Shown here piece by piece: positions 35,469 through 44,418 of a stretch of 64,000 nucleotides of DNA. Numbering within the stretch: position 1 is the first letter of the stretch; every line of letters starts with the position of its first letter. Origin of the DNA: Oceanobacillus oncorhynchi (GTDB lineage: Bacteria > Bacillota > Bacilli > Bacillales > Amphibacillaceae); contig NZ_CDGG01000001.1 of NCBI RefSeq assembly GCF_000821065.1, positions 186,001 through 250,000 of the forward strand. Reading direction: 5' to 3'. Position numbers and translations under genes: made by a program. The notes below the pieces were generated by a model that saw only the letters and a list, made by a program, of their open reading frames with translations, was not told the origin of the DNA and made no database searches.

Positions 35469-36230
35469 ATGAAACATAAATTTGCTGCTCAATTATATAC
35501 GCTTAGAAATGAACTTGCTGAAGATTTTCCAGGCACATTAAGAGAATTGAAAAAAATGGGATGGGAAGCTATTCAAATAGATGGGTTATTTGATTATACT
35601 CCTGAAGAAATTGCAAGTGTTTTAAAAGAAACAGGCTTAAAAACAGCTGGTATGCATATTAGTCTTGATAGAATTAATCATGATTTAGAAATGGTATTAA
35701 AGGAAGCTGACCTATTTGAAACAAAAAATTTTTATTGTCATTATCTAGAGGATGATTTACAAAATGAAGAGGGGTATAGACAGGTGAAAAATGATCTTAT
35801 TGAAGCTCAAAAGAAAATAGCCTCTAAAGGATATAAAGTAGGCTATCATCATCATGATTTTGAATTTCAAACGATTGTTGACGGACAGGTAGCTTTAGAT
35901 TATTTATTTTCTCCTGATAGAGAAGGCAACATGATTATTCCAGAAATTGATACTTACTGGGTGAAAAAGGCCGGCCGTGATCCATTGTCTTACATCAAAT
36001 CTTTAAAAAGTACTATCCCTATCCTACATCTAAAAGATATGACAAATGATGCAGAGCAAACTTTTGCTGAAATTGGTGAAGGTTCTATTGACTTTTTGTC
36101 CATTTTAAGATGGGGAGAAGTTAATAATGTTGAATACTACGCTATTGAACAAGACTATTGTTTAGGTAGTCCGCTGGATAGTTTAGCGTTAAGTTTAAGT
36201 AATTTAATAAATATAACAGAAAAAGTATAG
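35469..36230 (+). CDS. Sugar phosphate isomerase/epimerase (xylose-isomerase-like barrel)
   Basis: 253 residues of the AP-endonuclease-2/xylose isomerase-like TIM barrel: AAQLYTLRNELAEDF at the N-terminus, metal-binding residues in VGYHHHDFEF, PEIDTYWVKKAG, ILHLKDM and YYAIEQDY. The start is ATG 35469, nine bases after GGAGGGG. It probably isomerises or dehydrates an inositol- or keto-sugar-like compound. It is the last gene of the catabolic locus. Confidence 0.85.
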   Translation: MKHKFAAQLYTLRNELAEDFPGTLRELKKMGWEAIQIDGLFDYTPEEIASVLKETGLKTAGMHISLDRINHDLEMVLKEADLFETKNFYCHYLEDDLQNEEGYRQVKNDLIEAQKKIASKGYKVGYHHHDFEFQTIVDGQVALDYLFSPDREGNMIIPEIDTYWVKKAGRDPLSYIKSLKSTIPILHLKDMTNDAEQTFAEIGEGSIDFLSILRWGEVNNVEYYAIEQDYCLGSPLDSLALSLSNLINITEKV

Positions 36231-36317
36231 AAAATAAATGGTATAGGCAAGGATTTTAATAACTCAAATTGTATCAAATAGGTTTGTGTCGAATAATATA
36301 AAAAGTTATATTCGTAT

Positions 36318-36345
36318 GATGGAATCCATTTTTATGGGTTCCATC
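36318..36345 (+). terminator. Weak terminator or stem-loop after the sugar isomerase gene
   Basis: GATGGAATCCAT (36318-36329) pairs with ATGGGTTCCATC (36334-36345), one wobble pair and a four-base loop. T-rich sequence follows only after a few bases, so termination is likely but not certain. Confidence 0.55.
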
Positions 36346-36508
36346 ATGTTTATATAGGGATTTTTTTAGAATATTATTTAGGGTTATAACGTATTTCTTT
36401 ATTTTCTAACCTAAGGAGAATTCCTCCTATAATAAAGATATTTGAAGATTATTTAGGCTTGGAAGGTATATATAAATTCATAATTGCATTTAGGAGCGTG
36501 TAATAAAT

Positions 36509-37192
36509 ATGGATATTAGCGTAAGCTTACTTAGAATGGGGGTAGCTGCTTTACTTGGGTTAATAATAGGTATAGAACGAAAATTAAAAAATAAACCATT
36601 AGGATTAAAAACATGTATTGTTATTTCTGTAACTAGTTGTCTATTAACGATTATTTCTATTGAAGCAGCAATTAGGTATGGTGAAGAAACTTTAACCATG
36701 CGAACAGATCCGATGCGATTGGCAGCACAAATCATCAGTGGCATAGGTTTTATAGGTGCAGGTGTAATTTTAAAGAGGGGCGACAATGTTATTTCTGGCA
36801 TTACTACAGCAGCAATTATATGGGCGGCGGCCGGATTGGGAATTGGTGCGGGTGCAGGTTTTTATTTTGAATCAATTATAGGAGCTCTTTTTATTTTGTT
36901 TAGTGTAGAAGGATTGCCATATTTATTGAAACGATTTGCTCCTAATAAATTTAGCCGTCAGGATTTAAAGGTAACGATATCTACCAATGAATATAATCTG
37001 TTTAGTAAGGTCAACGAGCAACTTACTTCCTACGATATAAGAATAAATAAAATAAAAATTAAAGATTTAGAGGATGATAAACAATTGTTGCAGATGAATA
37101 TAACACTCTATCGAGATATGAATGCAAGTAATGTTTATTCTATTATTAGAGAAGTATCGGTTATAAATAAAATAGAGGTGGAGACAATTTAA
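36509..37192 (+). CDS. MgtC/SapB-family membrane protein
   Basis: 227 residues with four or five membrane helices in the first 145 residues: LRMGVAALLGLIIGIERKLK and a TDPMRLAAQIISGIGFIGAGVI stretch, given here as TDPMRLAAQ and GIGFIGAG, typical of the family. A soluble ACT-like C-terminal domain of about 80 residues follows. MgtC proteins influence magnesium homeostasis and F-ATPase activity. TAGGAG lies upstream. It is transcribed alone, with a terminator behind it. Confidence 0.88.
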   Translation: MDISVSLLRMGVAALLGLIIGIERKLKNKPLGLKTCIVISVTSCLLTIISIEAAIRYGEETLTMRTDPMRLAAQIISGIGFIGAGVILKRGDNVISGITTAAIIWAAAGLGIGAGAGFYFESIIGALFILFSVEGLPYLLKRFAPNKFSRQDLKVTISTNEYNLFSKVNEQLTSYDIRINKIKIKDLEDDKQLLQMNITLYRDMNASNVYSIIREVSVINKIEVETI

Positions 37193-37226
37193 AGATCTTT
37201 CTTGTTGAAAGTATAGTGTGATAAAC

Positions 37227-37270
37227 AAAAGATATGGCTTTCTGTATCTAGTCAGAAATCATATCTTTTT
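37227..37270 (+). terminator. Intrinsic terminator of the mgtC-like gene
   Basis: AAAAGATATG and TTTCTG pair with CAGAAA and CATATCTTTT with one small bulge, followed by T. Confidence 0.8.
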
Positions 37271-37491
37271 CCTATTAATTCAGATATATTCCTCTTTACG
37301 ACTCTTTAAAATTCTATATAGACTTATTGAAAAAACAATATCATTAGAACAATAACTTCTTCTTTTAATTTAAAATTAGAAGTCAAATCAGTATATTTTG
37401 TTTAATCCCAAGAATTCCTGTTCAAGCATTTTTAAAAGAAATTTATAAATATAATACAGGAGAGTTAATCACAGATAGAATGATTGACCTG

Positions 37492-37620
37492 CTATAGTAT
37501 ACTCATTGCGGCTACGCTTCCCACTGCACTCATCAATATAGAGAATGGAAAATTAATTTTTGTGAGAAGAAAGGTGGCACCAGAGTTAATAAAATCGCAG
37601 CAACCAAAAAACAAAAAAGC
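37492..37620 (-). pseudogene. Possible 3' remnant of a membrane-protein gene
   Basis: A minus-strand frame is open for about 42 codons without a proper start. It ends in a hydrophobic, membrane-like sequence, FPFSILMSAVGSVAAMSIL, before TAG. Upstream it runs into a terminator. It may be what remains of a deleted gene, or chance. Confidence 0.25.
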
Positions 37621-37640
37621 CGCCTATAAAGATAGACGGC
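37606..37640 (-). terminator. Minus-strand intrinsic terminator separated from its operon by IS21
   Basis: On the minus strand GCCGTCTAT pairs with ATAGGCGGC (one mismatch) and is followed by TTTTTTGTTTTTT. The only minus-strand operon that could use it ends at 40280, on the other side of the IS21 element. Confidence 0.7.
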
Positions 37641-37670
37641 TAAATAACAAAAATCAACAGTAAAAACACC

Positions 37671-37675
37671 ACATG
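37671..37675 (+). repeat. Target-site duplication, left copy (IS21-family element)
   Basis: ACATG directly before the left end of the element; the second copy is at 40252-40256. Confidence 0.65.
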
Positions 37676-37742
37676 TGTAACTGCTAAACTAAAGTAGACC
37701 ATTATTGCTTGATAAGAATGAACACTTTTCTTGGGGGATAGG

Positions 37743-37787
37743 CATGTAACAGGCTGTTGCCCCGTAGGGGCGGCAGCCTGTTACATG
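37743..37787 (+). repeat. 21-bp stem-loop just inside the left end of the IS21 element
   Basis: The arms 37743-37763 and 37767-37787 pair along all 21 positions (two wobble pairs) around the three-base loop GTA. The stem is GC-rich inside (GCCCC/GGGGC). It lies upstream of istA, with no T run. Confidence 0.8.
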
Positions 37788-37885
37788 CTCGCCGTTCCGC
37801 TGGGTACCAACTAACAACTATTGCAATCTTTCATTTACTGTATAATACATGTTTGTACGATACAGAAATGGGAGGAGTAAGAAAG

Positions 37886-39448
37886 GTGGAAACATGGAAA
37901 GTGTATATGGAAATCTATCAACTAAAACAAGAAGGATTTAAAATACGAAGAATAGCTAGAAAACTAGGTATATCAAGGACAACGGTATATAAATACCTTG
38001 AAAAGTCTCCTCAGGAAATGGCGGAGTGGGTAGCTTCCACACAGACAAGAAAGAAGAAATTAGATGCCTATGAATTACTTATTCATACTTGGCTAACGGA
38101 ACATCCGGACCTTTCTAGTGCTCAAGTTCATGATTGGTTAAAAGAAAGGTTTCCAACTCTACGTGTTGGAGAAAGTACCGTTCGGAGTTATGTCAAAGCC
38201 CTCCGGGAAAAATATCATATTCCAAAGACAGAAATGAAGCGTGTCTATCAAGCTATTCCAGACCCACCAATGGGGCAGCAAGCCCAGGTAGATTTTGGCC
38301 AGACGATACAGAAAACATCCCAGGGAAAGGAGAAGAAATTATATTTTATTAGTTTCGTGCTTTCGCACTCACGTTACAAATATGTTGTGTGGCTCCCCCG
38401 TCCTTTTACAACAAAGGATATGATTCAAGCTCACGAAGATACTTTTCAGTATTTTGGAGGAATTCCACATGAGTTAGCTTATGATCAGGATTCCCTTATC
38501 GTAGTAAGTGAAAATGAAGGAGATCTCATTCTTACCAGTGAGTTTCAAGCATACAGGGAAGAGAGAAAATTAAAGCTCTTTGTATGTAGAAAAGCTGATC
38601 CAGAAAGTAAAGGGAAGATTGAAAATGTCGTAGGATTTGTGAAGAAGAATTTTGCGAAGAACCGCGTATTTCACCATATAGATAAATGGAATGAATCCTG
38701 TTTAGCATGGCTGATTCGAACCGGAAACGGAAAAGTGCATAATACAACAAAAAAAAGACCAGTCGAAGTGTTTGCCCTAGAAAAACAACACTTAAGACCA
38801 GTCAACAAAAAAATTTCAATTTCAAATATCGATAATAGTATAACAAGAAATGTTCGTAAGGACAATACTATTATCTACCAATCAAATCGTTATTCCGTAC
38901 CGCTTGGTACATACAAGAAAGATAAAACAGTTTTTATTGAAATAAATGAACAGAACGAATTAATCATACGGGAAAAATCGGATGGGGCGATGATTGCCAA
39001 ACACACGTTAAGCATAGAAAAAGGAAAACTTATTCAAGATTCCCAGCATACCAGGGATCGTTCTAAAGGAATAACCGCCTATATAGAAACGGTATCGACT
39101 TACTTTGATGATAAGGAAATGGCTTCTGATTTCCTTCAGGAAATTCATCTTAGATATCCTCGATACATACGGGATCAATTATCTCTTATTTTAAAGGTGT
39201 CCCAAACATTAGCAAGAGAAATAAGGAATCAAGCTTTAGAAGAGTGTGTAGCACGCAAAATATATAGTGCAACAGAGTTTAGAGATGTCGTAGAGTTTAT
39301 CCAAAGACAAGCTGTTTCTAATCAAAGACCACAGCAAGTAGAAGGTATCCAAACATTGCATGGTATGGACGATACGCTACTTCAAATCAAGCCAAAAACA
39401 AGAGAATTGGATACTTATATAGAGTTATTGAAAGGAGCACCGGTATGA
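37886..39448 (+). CDS. istA: IS21-family transposase IstA
   Basis: 520 residues: N-terminal HTH (IRRIARKLGISRTTVYKYL), then an rve-type DDE core with QAQVDFGQTIQ (first Asp), ELAYDQDSLIVV (second Asp) and ESKGKIENVVGFVKKNF (Glu), and a C-terminal DNA-binding tail. GTG 37886 is chosen, eight bases after GGAGGAG; the longer frame from 37757 would start inside the stem-loop. It overlaps istB by four bases (ATGA). Confidence 0.92.
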   Translation: METWKVYMEIYQLKQEGFKIRRIARKLGISRTTVYKYLEKSPQEMAEWVASTQTRKKKLDAYELLIHTWLTEHPDLSSAQVHDWLKERFPTLRVGESTVRSYVKALREKYHIPKTEMKRVYQAIPDPPMGQQAQVDFGQTIQKTSQGKEKKLYFISFVLSHSRYKYVVWLPRPFTTKDMIQAHEDTFQYFGGIPHELAYDQDSLIVVSENEGDLILTSEFQAYREERKLKLFVCRKADPESKGKIENVVGFVKKNFAKNRVFHHIDKWNESCLAWLIRTGNGKVHNTTKKRPVEVFALEKQHLRPVNKKISISNIDNSITRNVRKDNTIIYQSNRYSVPLGTYKKDKTVFIEINEQNELIIREKSDGAMIAKHTLSIEKGKLIQDSQHTRDRSKGITAYIETVSTYFDDKEMASDFLQEIHLRYPRYIRDQLSLILKVSQTLAREIRNQALEECVARKIYSATEFRDVVEFIQRQAVSNQRPQQVEGIQTLHGMDDTLLQIKPKTRELDTYIELLKGAPV

Positions 39449-40200
39449 GTCATTCGATAGAAGAAATACAACAGCAATTTCGATCGTTGAGACTCACAGA
39501 GACGGCAAATTATTTGCCCTCTCTGATTCAACAAGCAGAGTCAGAAGATTGGACGTATCAAGTACTTTTGAAACGATTATGCGGATATGAATTAAAACGG
39601 AGAGATGAAAAGTTAATCGAAAAACGATTAAAATGGGCTGCATTCCCTTCTTATAAGACATTAGATGAGTTTCATTTAGATGAGCAACAATCGCTCAGCA
39701 AAAGACAGGTAAATCAGTTAAAGGAGTTTACTTGGCTGGATCAACTTTATAATTTAATCGTTTTAGGGCCGCCAGGCGTGGGGAAAACGCATTTAGCCAC
39801 AGGGCTCGGAATAGAAGCTATACAAAAAGGATATAAAGTCTCTTTTGTTTCCATGGGGCAACTGATTCAAACATTAAAAACAGAAGAAGTTACCAGAAAA
39901 TCACAAACTAGAATGAAACGAATTCGTTCCTCTCATTTAGTGATTATTGATGATTTAATGTTTATGGCAATGGATACACGTGAAGCGAATTTATTTTTTC
40001 ATCTTATTAACGACCTTTATGATAAGGCTTCTATTATATTAACTTCTAATAAAGGCCCAAATGAATGGGGAGAATTACTAGGTGATCCAGGGATTACAAC
40101 TGCCATTCTAGATAGAATTTTACATCGAGCTGAAGTCATACATTTTCATGATGATGATAGTTACCGAATGAAACACCGTTCTTCCATTTTTATGGAATAA
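39445..40200 (+). CDS. istB: IS21 helper ATPase IstB
   Basis: A 251-residue AAA+ protein of the DnaC/IstB group. Walker A is LGPPGVGKTHLATGL; Walker B is LVIIDDLMFM; a sensor region LTSNKGPNEWGELLGD follows. It selects target DNA and activates IstA. It is intact, so the element could be mobile. Confidence 0.94.
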   Translation: MSHSIEEIQQQFRSLRLTETANYLPSLIQQAESEDWTYQVLLKRLCGYELKRRDEKLIEKRLKWAAFPSYKTLDEFHLDEQQSLSKRQVNQLKEFTWLDQLYNLIVLGPPGVGKTHLATGLGIEAIQKGYKVSFVSMGQLIQTLKTEEVTRKSQTRMKRIRSSHLVIIDDLMFMAMDTREANLFFHLINDLYDKASIILTSNKGPNEWGELLGDPGITTAILDRILHRAEVIHFHDDDSYRMKHRSSIFME

Positions 40201-40251
40201 AGTGTCCAAATTTAATTAGCAAAAAGTGTTCATTTCTACTTGACGCTCACA

Positions 40252-40256
40252 ACATG
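40252..40256 (+). repeat. Target-site duplication, right copy (IS21-family element)
   Basis: ACATG, identical to 37671-37675. Confidence 0.65.
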
Positions 40257-40279
40257 TTCCTGTATACCTACTTTTAGTT

Positions 40280-41335
40280 TTAAGAAATACGGGTATTCCC
40301 TCTCCGAAACCAAGCAATAATTGCTGCGATAATCAAAGCAAACCCTAAATACCCCATCGTAGAATATACTTTGCCGACAAGCGTTGTAAAACCGACTAAG
40401 CTAGCTGCAAAACCAATTAACCCAATAATCACAACGGCAGGCTTATAGGCTCTGCTATCAGGTGCGATAAATCGTACCGTAAAGGAGTAGAACATACCAA
40501 CTGCTGTATTATACATCATGCCAAGCAGTGCAATAGCCATCAGAATACCAATAAATGGATGGATTTGTTCTGCTAAGGCAAGTGTTGGCATGTCCATTCC
40601 TGCCACAACATCTACTTTCATGAACATCCCGATATGAATAAGAATAATCAATCCGCCAAGCATGATTCCTCCCAAAATACCTCCCCAGCCTGCAACTTTT
40701 CGGTCTTTCACGCCTCCGCTCATGACAATCAGTAATGCTGCTCCTGCTGCCAGATTATAAGATACATAGAGGAAGGCGCTTAACAACCAGTTAGGTGCGG
40801 CAGAAGCTTGTTCCTTGGCGATTGCATCTGCTTCAGCCAGAGATAAATCCGTGGTGAAAATGGAATAGACCAAGATGATAAAGATAATCGCAATCAAGTA
40901 AGGTGTAATTGCTGCAATGATTCCGATAATCTTTTGTGTATTTAATAGCAATGTCAGGATAGTTAAAGTTACCATAATAATGCTGCCTGCAATAGTATTG
41001 ATGCCAAACATCTGCTCAAAAGTAGAGCCGGAGCCTGCAAACATAACGACGGCTACTCCGAAAAGGAAGAAGGTAATTAAAATATCCAATATCGCCCCGA
41101 TATAACGTCCGCCGATATGGTAGATTACCCCTTTATGGGAAGCTGCCTGCAAGTCTGTTCCCAGCTGGGCAAAGTTGAATCCTAGAAAGATAAAGAGGAG
41201 GGTGGCGACAATCCCGCCAACTGTACCCCATATACCAAAGCTGGTGAAGTATTGCATGACTTCTTGTCCTGAAGCGAACCCGGCTCCAACAATAAGACCA
41301 ACAAAAGCACTTCCTATTTGAAAACTCTTTTTCAT
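40280..41335 (-). CDS. YkvI-family membrane transporter
   Basis: 351 residues with about ten membrane helices. The N-terminus SFQIGSAFVGLIVGAGFASGQEV resembles the first, substrate-contacting helix of amino-acid/sodium symporters of the LeuT/BCCT superfamily, to which YkvI proteins are distantly related. It is the last gene of the minus-strand amino-acid operon, so it may import or export a (D-)amino acid; the substrate is a guess. Its terminator is displaced by the IS21 insertion 29 bases after the stop codon. Confidence 0.78.
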   Translation of the reverse strand: MKKSFQIGSAFVGLIVGAGFASGQEVMQYFTSFGIWGTVGGIVATLLFIFLGFNFAQLGTDLQAASHKGVIYHIGGRYIGAILDILITFFLFGVAVVMFAGSGSTFEQMFGINTIAGSIIMVTLTILTLLLNTQKIIGIIAAITPYLIAIIFIILVYSIFTTDLSLAEADAIAKEQASAAPNWLLSAFLYVSYNLAAGAALLIVMSGGVKDRKVAGWGGILGGIMLGGLIILIHIGMFMKVDVVAGMDMPTLALAEQIHPFIGILMAIALLGMMYNTAVGMFYSFTVRFIAPDSRAYKPAVVIIGLIGFAASLVGFTTLVGKVYSTMGYLGFALIIAAIIAWFRRGNTRIS

Positions 41336-41348
41336 CTGATTATCTCCC

Positions 41349-42455
41349 TTACTTATAATCTTTCTTAACCACGGTATAAGCTTCTACAGCTTTCCGATCT
41401 ACTTCATAACCGATTCCAGCTTTTGTCGGGACGGTGATATATCCATTTTCTGCAACAACCTCCGGAGCAATGATATCTTTTTCCCAGTAGCGGCTGGAAC
41501 CAGCGGTATCCCCCGGTAAAATAAAGTTTGGCAGTGTTGTTAAAGCGATATTGTGAGAACGGCCAATTCCTGATTCCAGCATACCGCCGCACCAGACTGG
41601 AATATCATTTGCTGCGCAATAGTCATGGATTTTCTTCGCTTCGGTTAAGCCGCCGACACGGCCGATTTTGATATTAATAATTTTTGTACTTCCCAGTTCA
41701 ACTGCTTTTCGTGCATCTTCCAGTGAGTGGATGCTTTCGTCTAAGCAAATCGGTGTTTGGAGTTCCTTTTGTAATTTTGCATGATCGATAATATCGTCAG
41801 ATGCCAAGGGCTGTTCAATCATGGTCAGGTCAAAGGCATCTAACTGTTTTAATAGTTCGGTATCCTCTAAACGGTAGGCGGAGTTAGCATCTGCCATAAT
41901 TGCTGTGTCCGGGAATTTCTCGCGTAATGTACGGATCACATCGATGTCCCAGCCAGGCTTGATTTTTACTTTCATGCGTTTATAGCCTTCTTTGATATAG
42001 CCGTCTACTAAAGCGATAAGATCCTCAATGGATTTTTGGATGCCGATACTGATGCCGACTTCAATCTTTTCTTTTCTGCCACCCAGCGCTTCAGCAAGGG
42101 ATTGGTTGGTTTGTTGTGAGTAAATATCCCAGATAGCTCCTTCGAGGGTAGACTTTGCCATGTTGTTTTTTCGGATAGCAGCAAAGATTTCATTAACTTC
42201 ATCCGGGTGCTTTAATTCTTTATTTAGGATAAGCGGGATTAAAAAATCCTCCAGCATATGCCAGTTGGTCTGCAGGGTTTCTTCGTTATACCATGGGGCA
42301 TGGAATGCGACGGATTCTCCCCAGCCGACGGTTCCATCCGCATCCTTTGCTTCCAGTAATAAAAAATCTCGATTTGTAAATGTGCCAAAGCTGGTGGTGA
42401 AAGGAGCTTTTAGTTTCATTTGTAAATGACGAACAGTGACTTCTGTGATTTTCAT
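41349..42455 (-). CDS. N-succinylamino acid racemase / MenC-type enolase-superfamily enzyme
   Basis: 368 residues. The enolase-superfamily residues are in place: Lys164 and Lys166 in KVKIKPG, metal ligands Asp189 (MADAN), Glu214 (MIEQPL) and Asp239 (CLDES), and Lys263 in [10 protein letters not shown]. The Lys164/Lys263 pair matches the general acid/base pair of known NSARs. Such enzymes also show o-succinylbenzoate synthase activity, but there are no menaquinone genes here. The neighbouring acyltransferase and M20 hydrolase make racemisation of N-succinyl amino acids much more likely. Confidence 0.88.
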   Translation of the reverse strand: MKITEVTVRHLQMKLKAPFTTSFGTFTNRDFLLLEAKDADGTVGWGESVAFHAPWYNEETLQTNWHMLEDFLIPLILNKELKHPDEVNEIFAAIRKNNMAKSTLEGAIWDIYSQQTNQSLAEALGGRKEKIEVGISIGIQKSIEDLIALVDGYIKEGYKRMKVKIKPGWDIDVIRTLREKFPDTAIMADANSAYRLEDTELLKQLDAFDLTMIEQPLASDDIIDHAKLQKELQTPICLDESIHSLEDARKAVELGSTKIINIKIGRVGGLTEAKKIHDYCAANDIPVWCGGMLESGIGRSHNIALTTLPNFILPGDTAGSSRYWEKDIIAPEVVAENGYITVPTKAGIGYEVDRKAVEAYTVVKKDYK

Positions 42456-42457
42456 CG

Positions 42458-43270
42458 TTATTTTCCTCCAAGATCTAAAATATCTTTTTTTACAAAAATG
42501 TATTCCCCATAATTTTCATAGGGTGCTAACCGTATAGCTGCGTAACCTGCTTCAAAGAGATTTTGGAACAGCTCTCGTGTCTTTAGTCTCCAGTCCATGG
42601 CGAGCTCTTGACTTGCTGCTTTCAGTCCTTGAAAATCCTTTGGCACACGAACGGAATAGGAATATTCCGTCAATTCAAGCGGTTCCTTCTCTTTCGTGAA
42701 AACGGGCAAACCTTCCTGATTAAAGGGTAACGTGTTCAGAGCCGTTGCATTTTCTGTATTTACGGATTGCTGCTCCATCACGTGTGGACTTTTCAAATGC
42801 CAATGGATTTCAAAGCGGTCTGAAGGGAGCCCTTTATTAAAACCATCCTGCATATTGCCGTAACAATTCTCAATATAGGTGTTACACATGCCGTTTAGTT
42901 TTGTTAGATTAAGATAGGCATTACGTGTCTCCAAAGGATCATATGTCCATTTCATCATGTCATAGCCTTTACGGATAGCAATCTCCCGCTGTTTTTGTTT
43001 CAGCATTTTTCCAATGCCTTGAGAACGGTATGCTTGATCCATACCAAGCATATGAGAGCATAGATAGCTTTTGCCGTTATCGAAGCCTGCAAACCCATAG
43101 CTGAAGCCGACTAATTGATCGTCAGCATAAGCACCGACCATGATGCCGCCATTTTTGACTGCTGTAAGCGTCTGATGGGTGGGAATGGTAGCCATTCCCC
43201 AAATCCTTCCCTCCAGCTCCTGCATTTGTTCCATCTCGGCCATTGTTTTTAGTTCTTTACATTGAATCAT
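42458..43270 (-). CDS. GNAT-family acyltransferase (probable D-amino acid N-succinyltransferase)
   Basis: 270 residues. The N-terminal GNAT domain has the acyl-CoA loop [22 protein letters not shown], given here as [15 protein letters not shown]; a C-terminal extension of about 110 residues follows. The family is seen next to NSAR genes, where it succinylates D-amino acids from succinyl-CoA. ATG 43270 overlaps the M20 stop as ATGA; the longer frame upstream lies in the M20 gene. The assignment rests on context and on the pathway proposed for Geobacillus. Confidence 0.78.
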   Translation of the reverse strand: MIQCKELKTMAEMEQMQELEGRIWGMATIPTHQTLTAVKNGGIMVGAYADDQLVGFSYGFAGFDNGKSYLCSHMLGMDQAYRSQGIGKMLKQKQREIAIRKGYDMMKWTYDPLETRNAYLNLTKLNGMCNTYIENCYGNMQDGFNKGLPSDRFEIHWHLKSPHVMEQQSVNTENATALNTLPFNQEGLPVFTKEKEPLELTEYSYSVRVPKDFQGLKAASQELAMDWRLKTRELFQNLFEAGYAAIRLAPYENYGEYIFVKKDILDLGGK

Positions 43271-44418
43271 TTTGTATCGCTTCTTTCTGTTTGTTGTAGT
43301 GCTAGGACAAGCGCCTGTGTGATAATTTCTGCTCCGGTTGGCAGGTGCTTTTGATTGAATGTCATTTCTGGATGGTGGAGCCCCGGTGTGACGCCGCATC
43401 CGAGACCAAGCATCGTTGTCTGCAGCTCAGGCTTGGAATACGTATAAAAATGAAAATCCTCTCCGCCTGGTGTGATCGCATCAGGCGCACAATTTTCTTC
43501 TCCAGCTACATTGATAATAGCTTGCTCCAAAATGGATTTTGCTGTATCACTTACTTGAGCTGCGACGATATGGGCATCTACATTGTAATCAATGGAAACA
43601 TCGTATAGTGTACTTACCGCGCCTGCTGCTTTTTCAAATCCGGCTGTCAGAGCCTCCATGGTTTCGTTGGTTTGAGCACGGGCATCGATGCTAAAGGAAG
43701 CATTTCCTGGAATAATATTTGTTGAAGCACCGCCTCCCTGTATTTGAGTCATTTTAATGGAGGCTGATTCAGCAGGGCTAATCCAAATACGCTTGAGTCC
43801 ATCAATCAGCGCACCTGCTGCTTCAATCGCATTCGCTCCCTGTTCTGGTCTTGCACCGTGCGCTTCAACGCCATGAATTTCTCCTGTGAAAAGCTTCGCT
43901 GCTCCATGATATAGTGCTGGAGCGTAGGTGCCGTCCTCTAATTCAATCAGTGGCCGGACATGTGCTCCAAATAGAAATTGGAGCGGATCCACAACACCTT
44001 GATCCACAAAAGCTTTTGCACCCTGTGCTTTTTCTTCTGCCGGCTGAAAAAGGATACGAACCGCTCCGGATAATGTTGGCTCCAGCTCTTTTAATAAAAG
44101 AACGACACCGAGCGCTACAGTCATATGTCCATCATGGCCGCAGGAATGGTTCGCCTGGAATACTCCATTAACCTTTTGCCATAATGCATCTATATCCGTT
44201 CTGAATCCAACTGTGGGAGTTCCTTTTCCAATGTCTACATATAATCCGGTCATATCAGGAAACGTTTGCGGATCCAACCCCTCGCTGCGCAGAAAATCCA
44301 CAAGATATGCTGTGGTTTCTACTTCATTCCAGCTTATTTCAGGGTGCTTATGCAAATGTTCAAAAATCTGCTGTAAACGTTCAGCTAATTGTTGTTTTAT
44401 CAATTTTCTCAACTCCAT
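43267..44418 (-). CDS. M20-family metallo-amidohydrolase (probable N-succinyl-L-amino acid hydrolase)
   Basis: 383 residues of the M20D (hippurate hydrolase/AmhX-like) group: HSCGHDGHMTVALG with metal-binding residues, catalytic glutamates in FQPAEEKAQGA, ARPEQGANAIEAA in the dimerisation domain, and GGEDFHFYT near the end. It would release the L-amino acid from its N-succinyl derivative. ATG 44418 overlaps the RpiR gene; TTG 44403, with GGAG nine bases upstream, is an alternative start. Confidence 0.84.
   Translation of the reverse strand: MELRKLIKQQLAERLQQIFEHLHKHPEISWNEVETTAYLVDFLRSEGLDPQTFPDMTGLYVDIGKGTPTVGFRTDIDALWQKVNGVFQANHSCGHDGHMTVALGVVLLLKELEPTLSGAVRILFQPAEEKAQGAKAFVDQGVVDPLQFLFGAHVRPLIELEDGTYAPALYHGAAKLFTGEIHGVEAHGARPEQGANAIEAAGALIDGLKRIWISPAESASIKMTQIQGGGASTNIIPGNASFSIDARAQTNETMEALTAGFEKAAGAVSTLYDVSIDYNVDAHIVAAQVSDTAKSILEQAIINVAGEENCAPDAITPGGEDFHFYTYSKPELQTTMLGLGCGVTPGLHHPEMTFNQKHLPTGAEIITQALVLALQQTERSDTK

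Larger units (their letters stand above)
37676..40251 (+). mobile_element. Complete IS21-family insertion sequence, about 2,576 bp
   Basis: It carries intact istA and istB, begins TGTAACTG and ends GCTCACA (the TG...CA rule of IS21), with internal terminal repeats including AATGAACACTTTT at 37717-37729 and its complement at 40222-40234. It is flanked by ACATG on both sides. Boundaries were set by eye from the duplication and could shift by a few bases. Confidence 0.85.

Noticed and set aside
37550-37600. T-box-like sequence (AAAGGTGGCACC) near the IS21 insertion
   Set aside because: The conserved ACCGCG part is missing, there is no specifier or terminator arrangement on the plus strand and no downstream amino-acid gene.
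41349-42455. Reading the enolase-superfamily gene as menC for menaquinone synthesis
   Set aside because: No men genes nearby; the acyltransferase and M20 hydrolase neighbours fit N-succinylamino acid racemase better.
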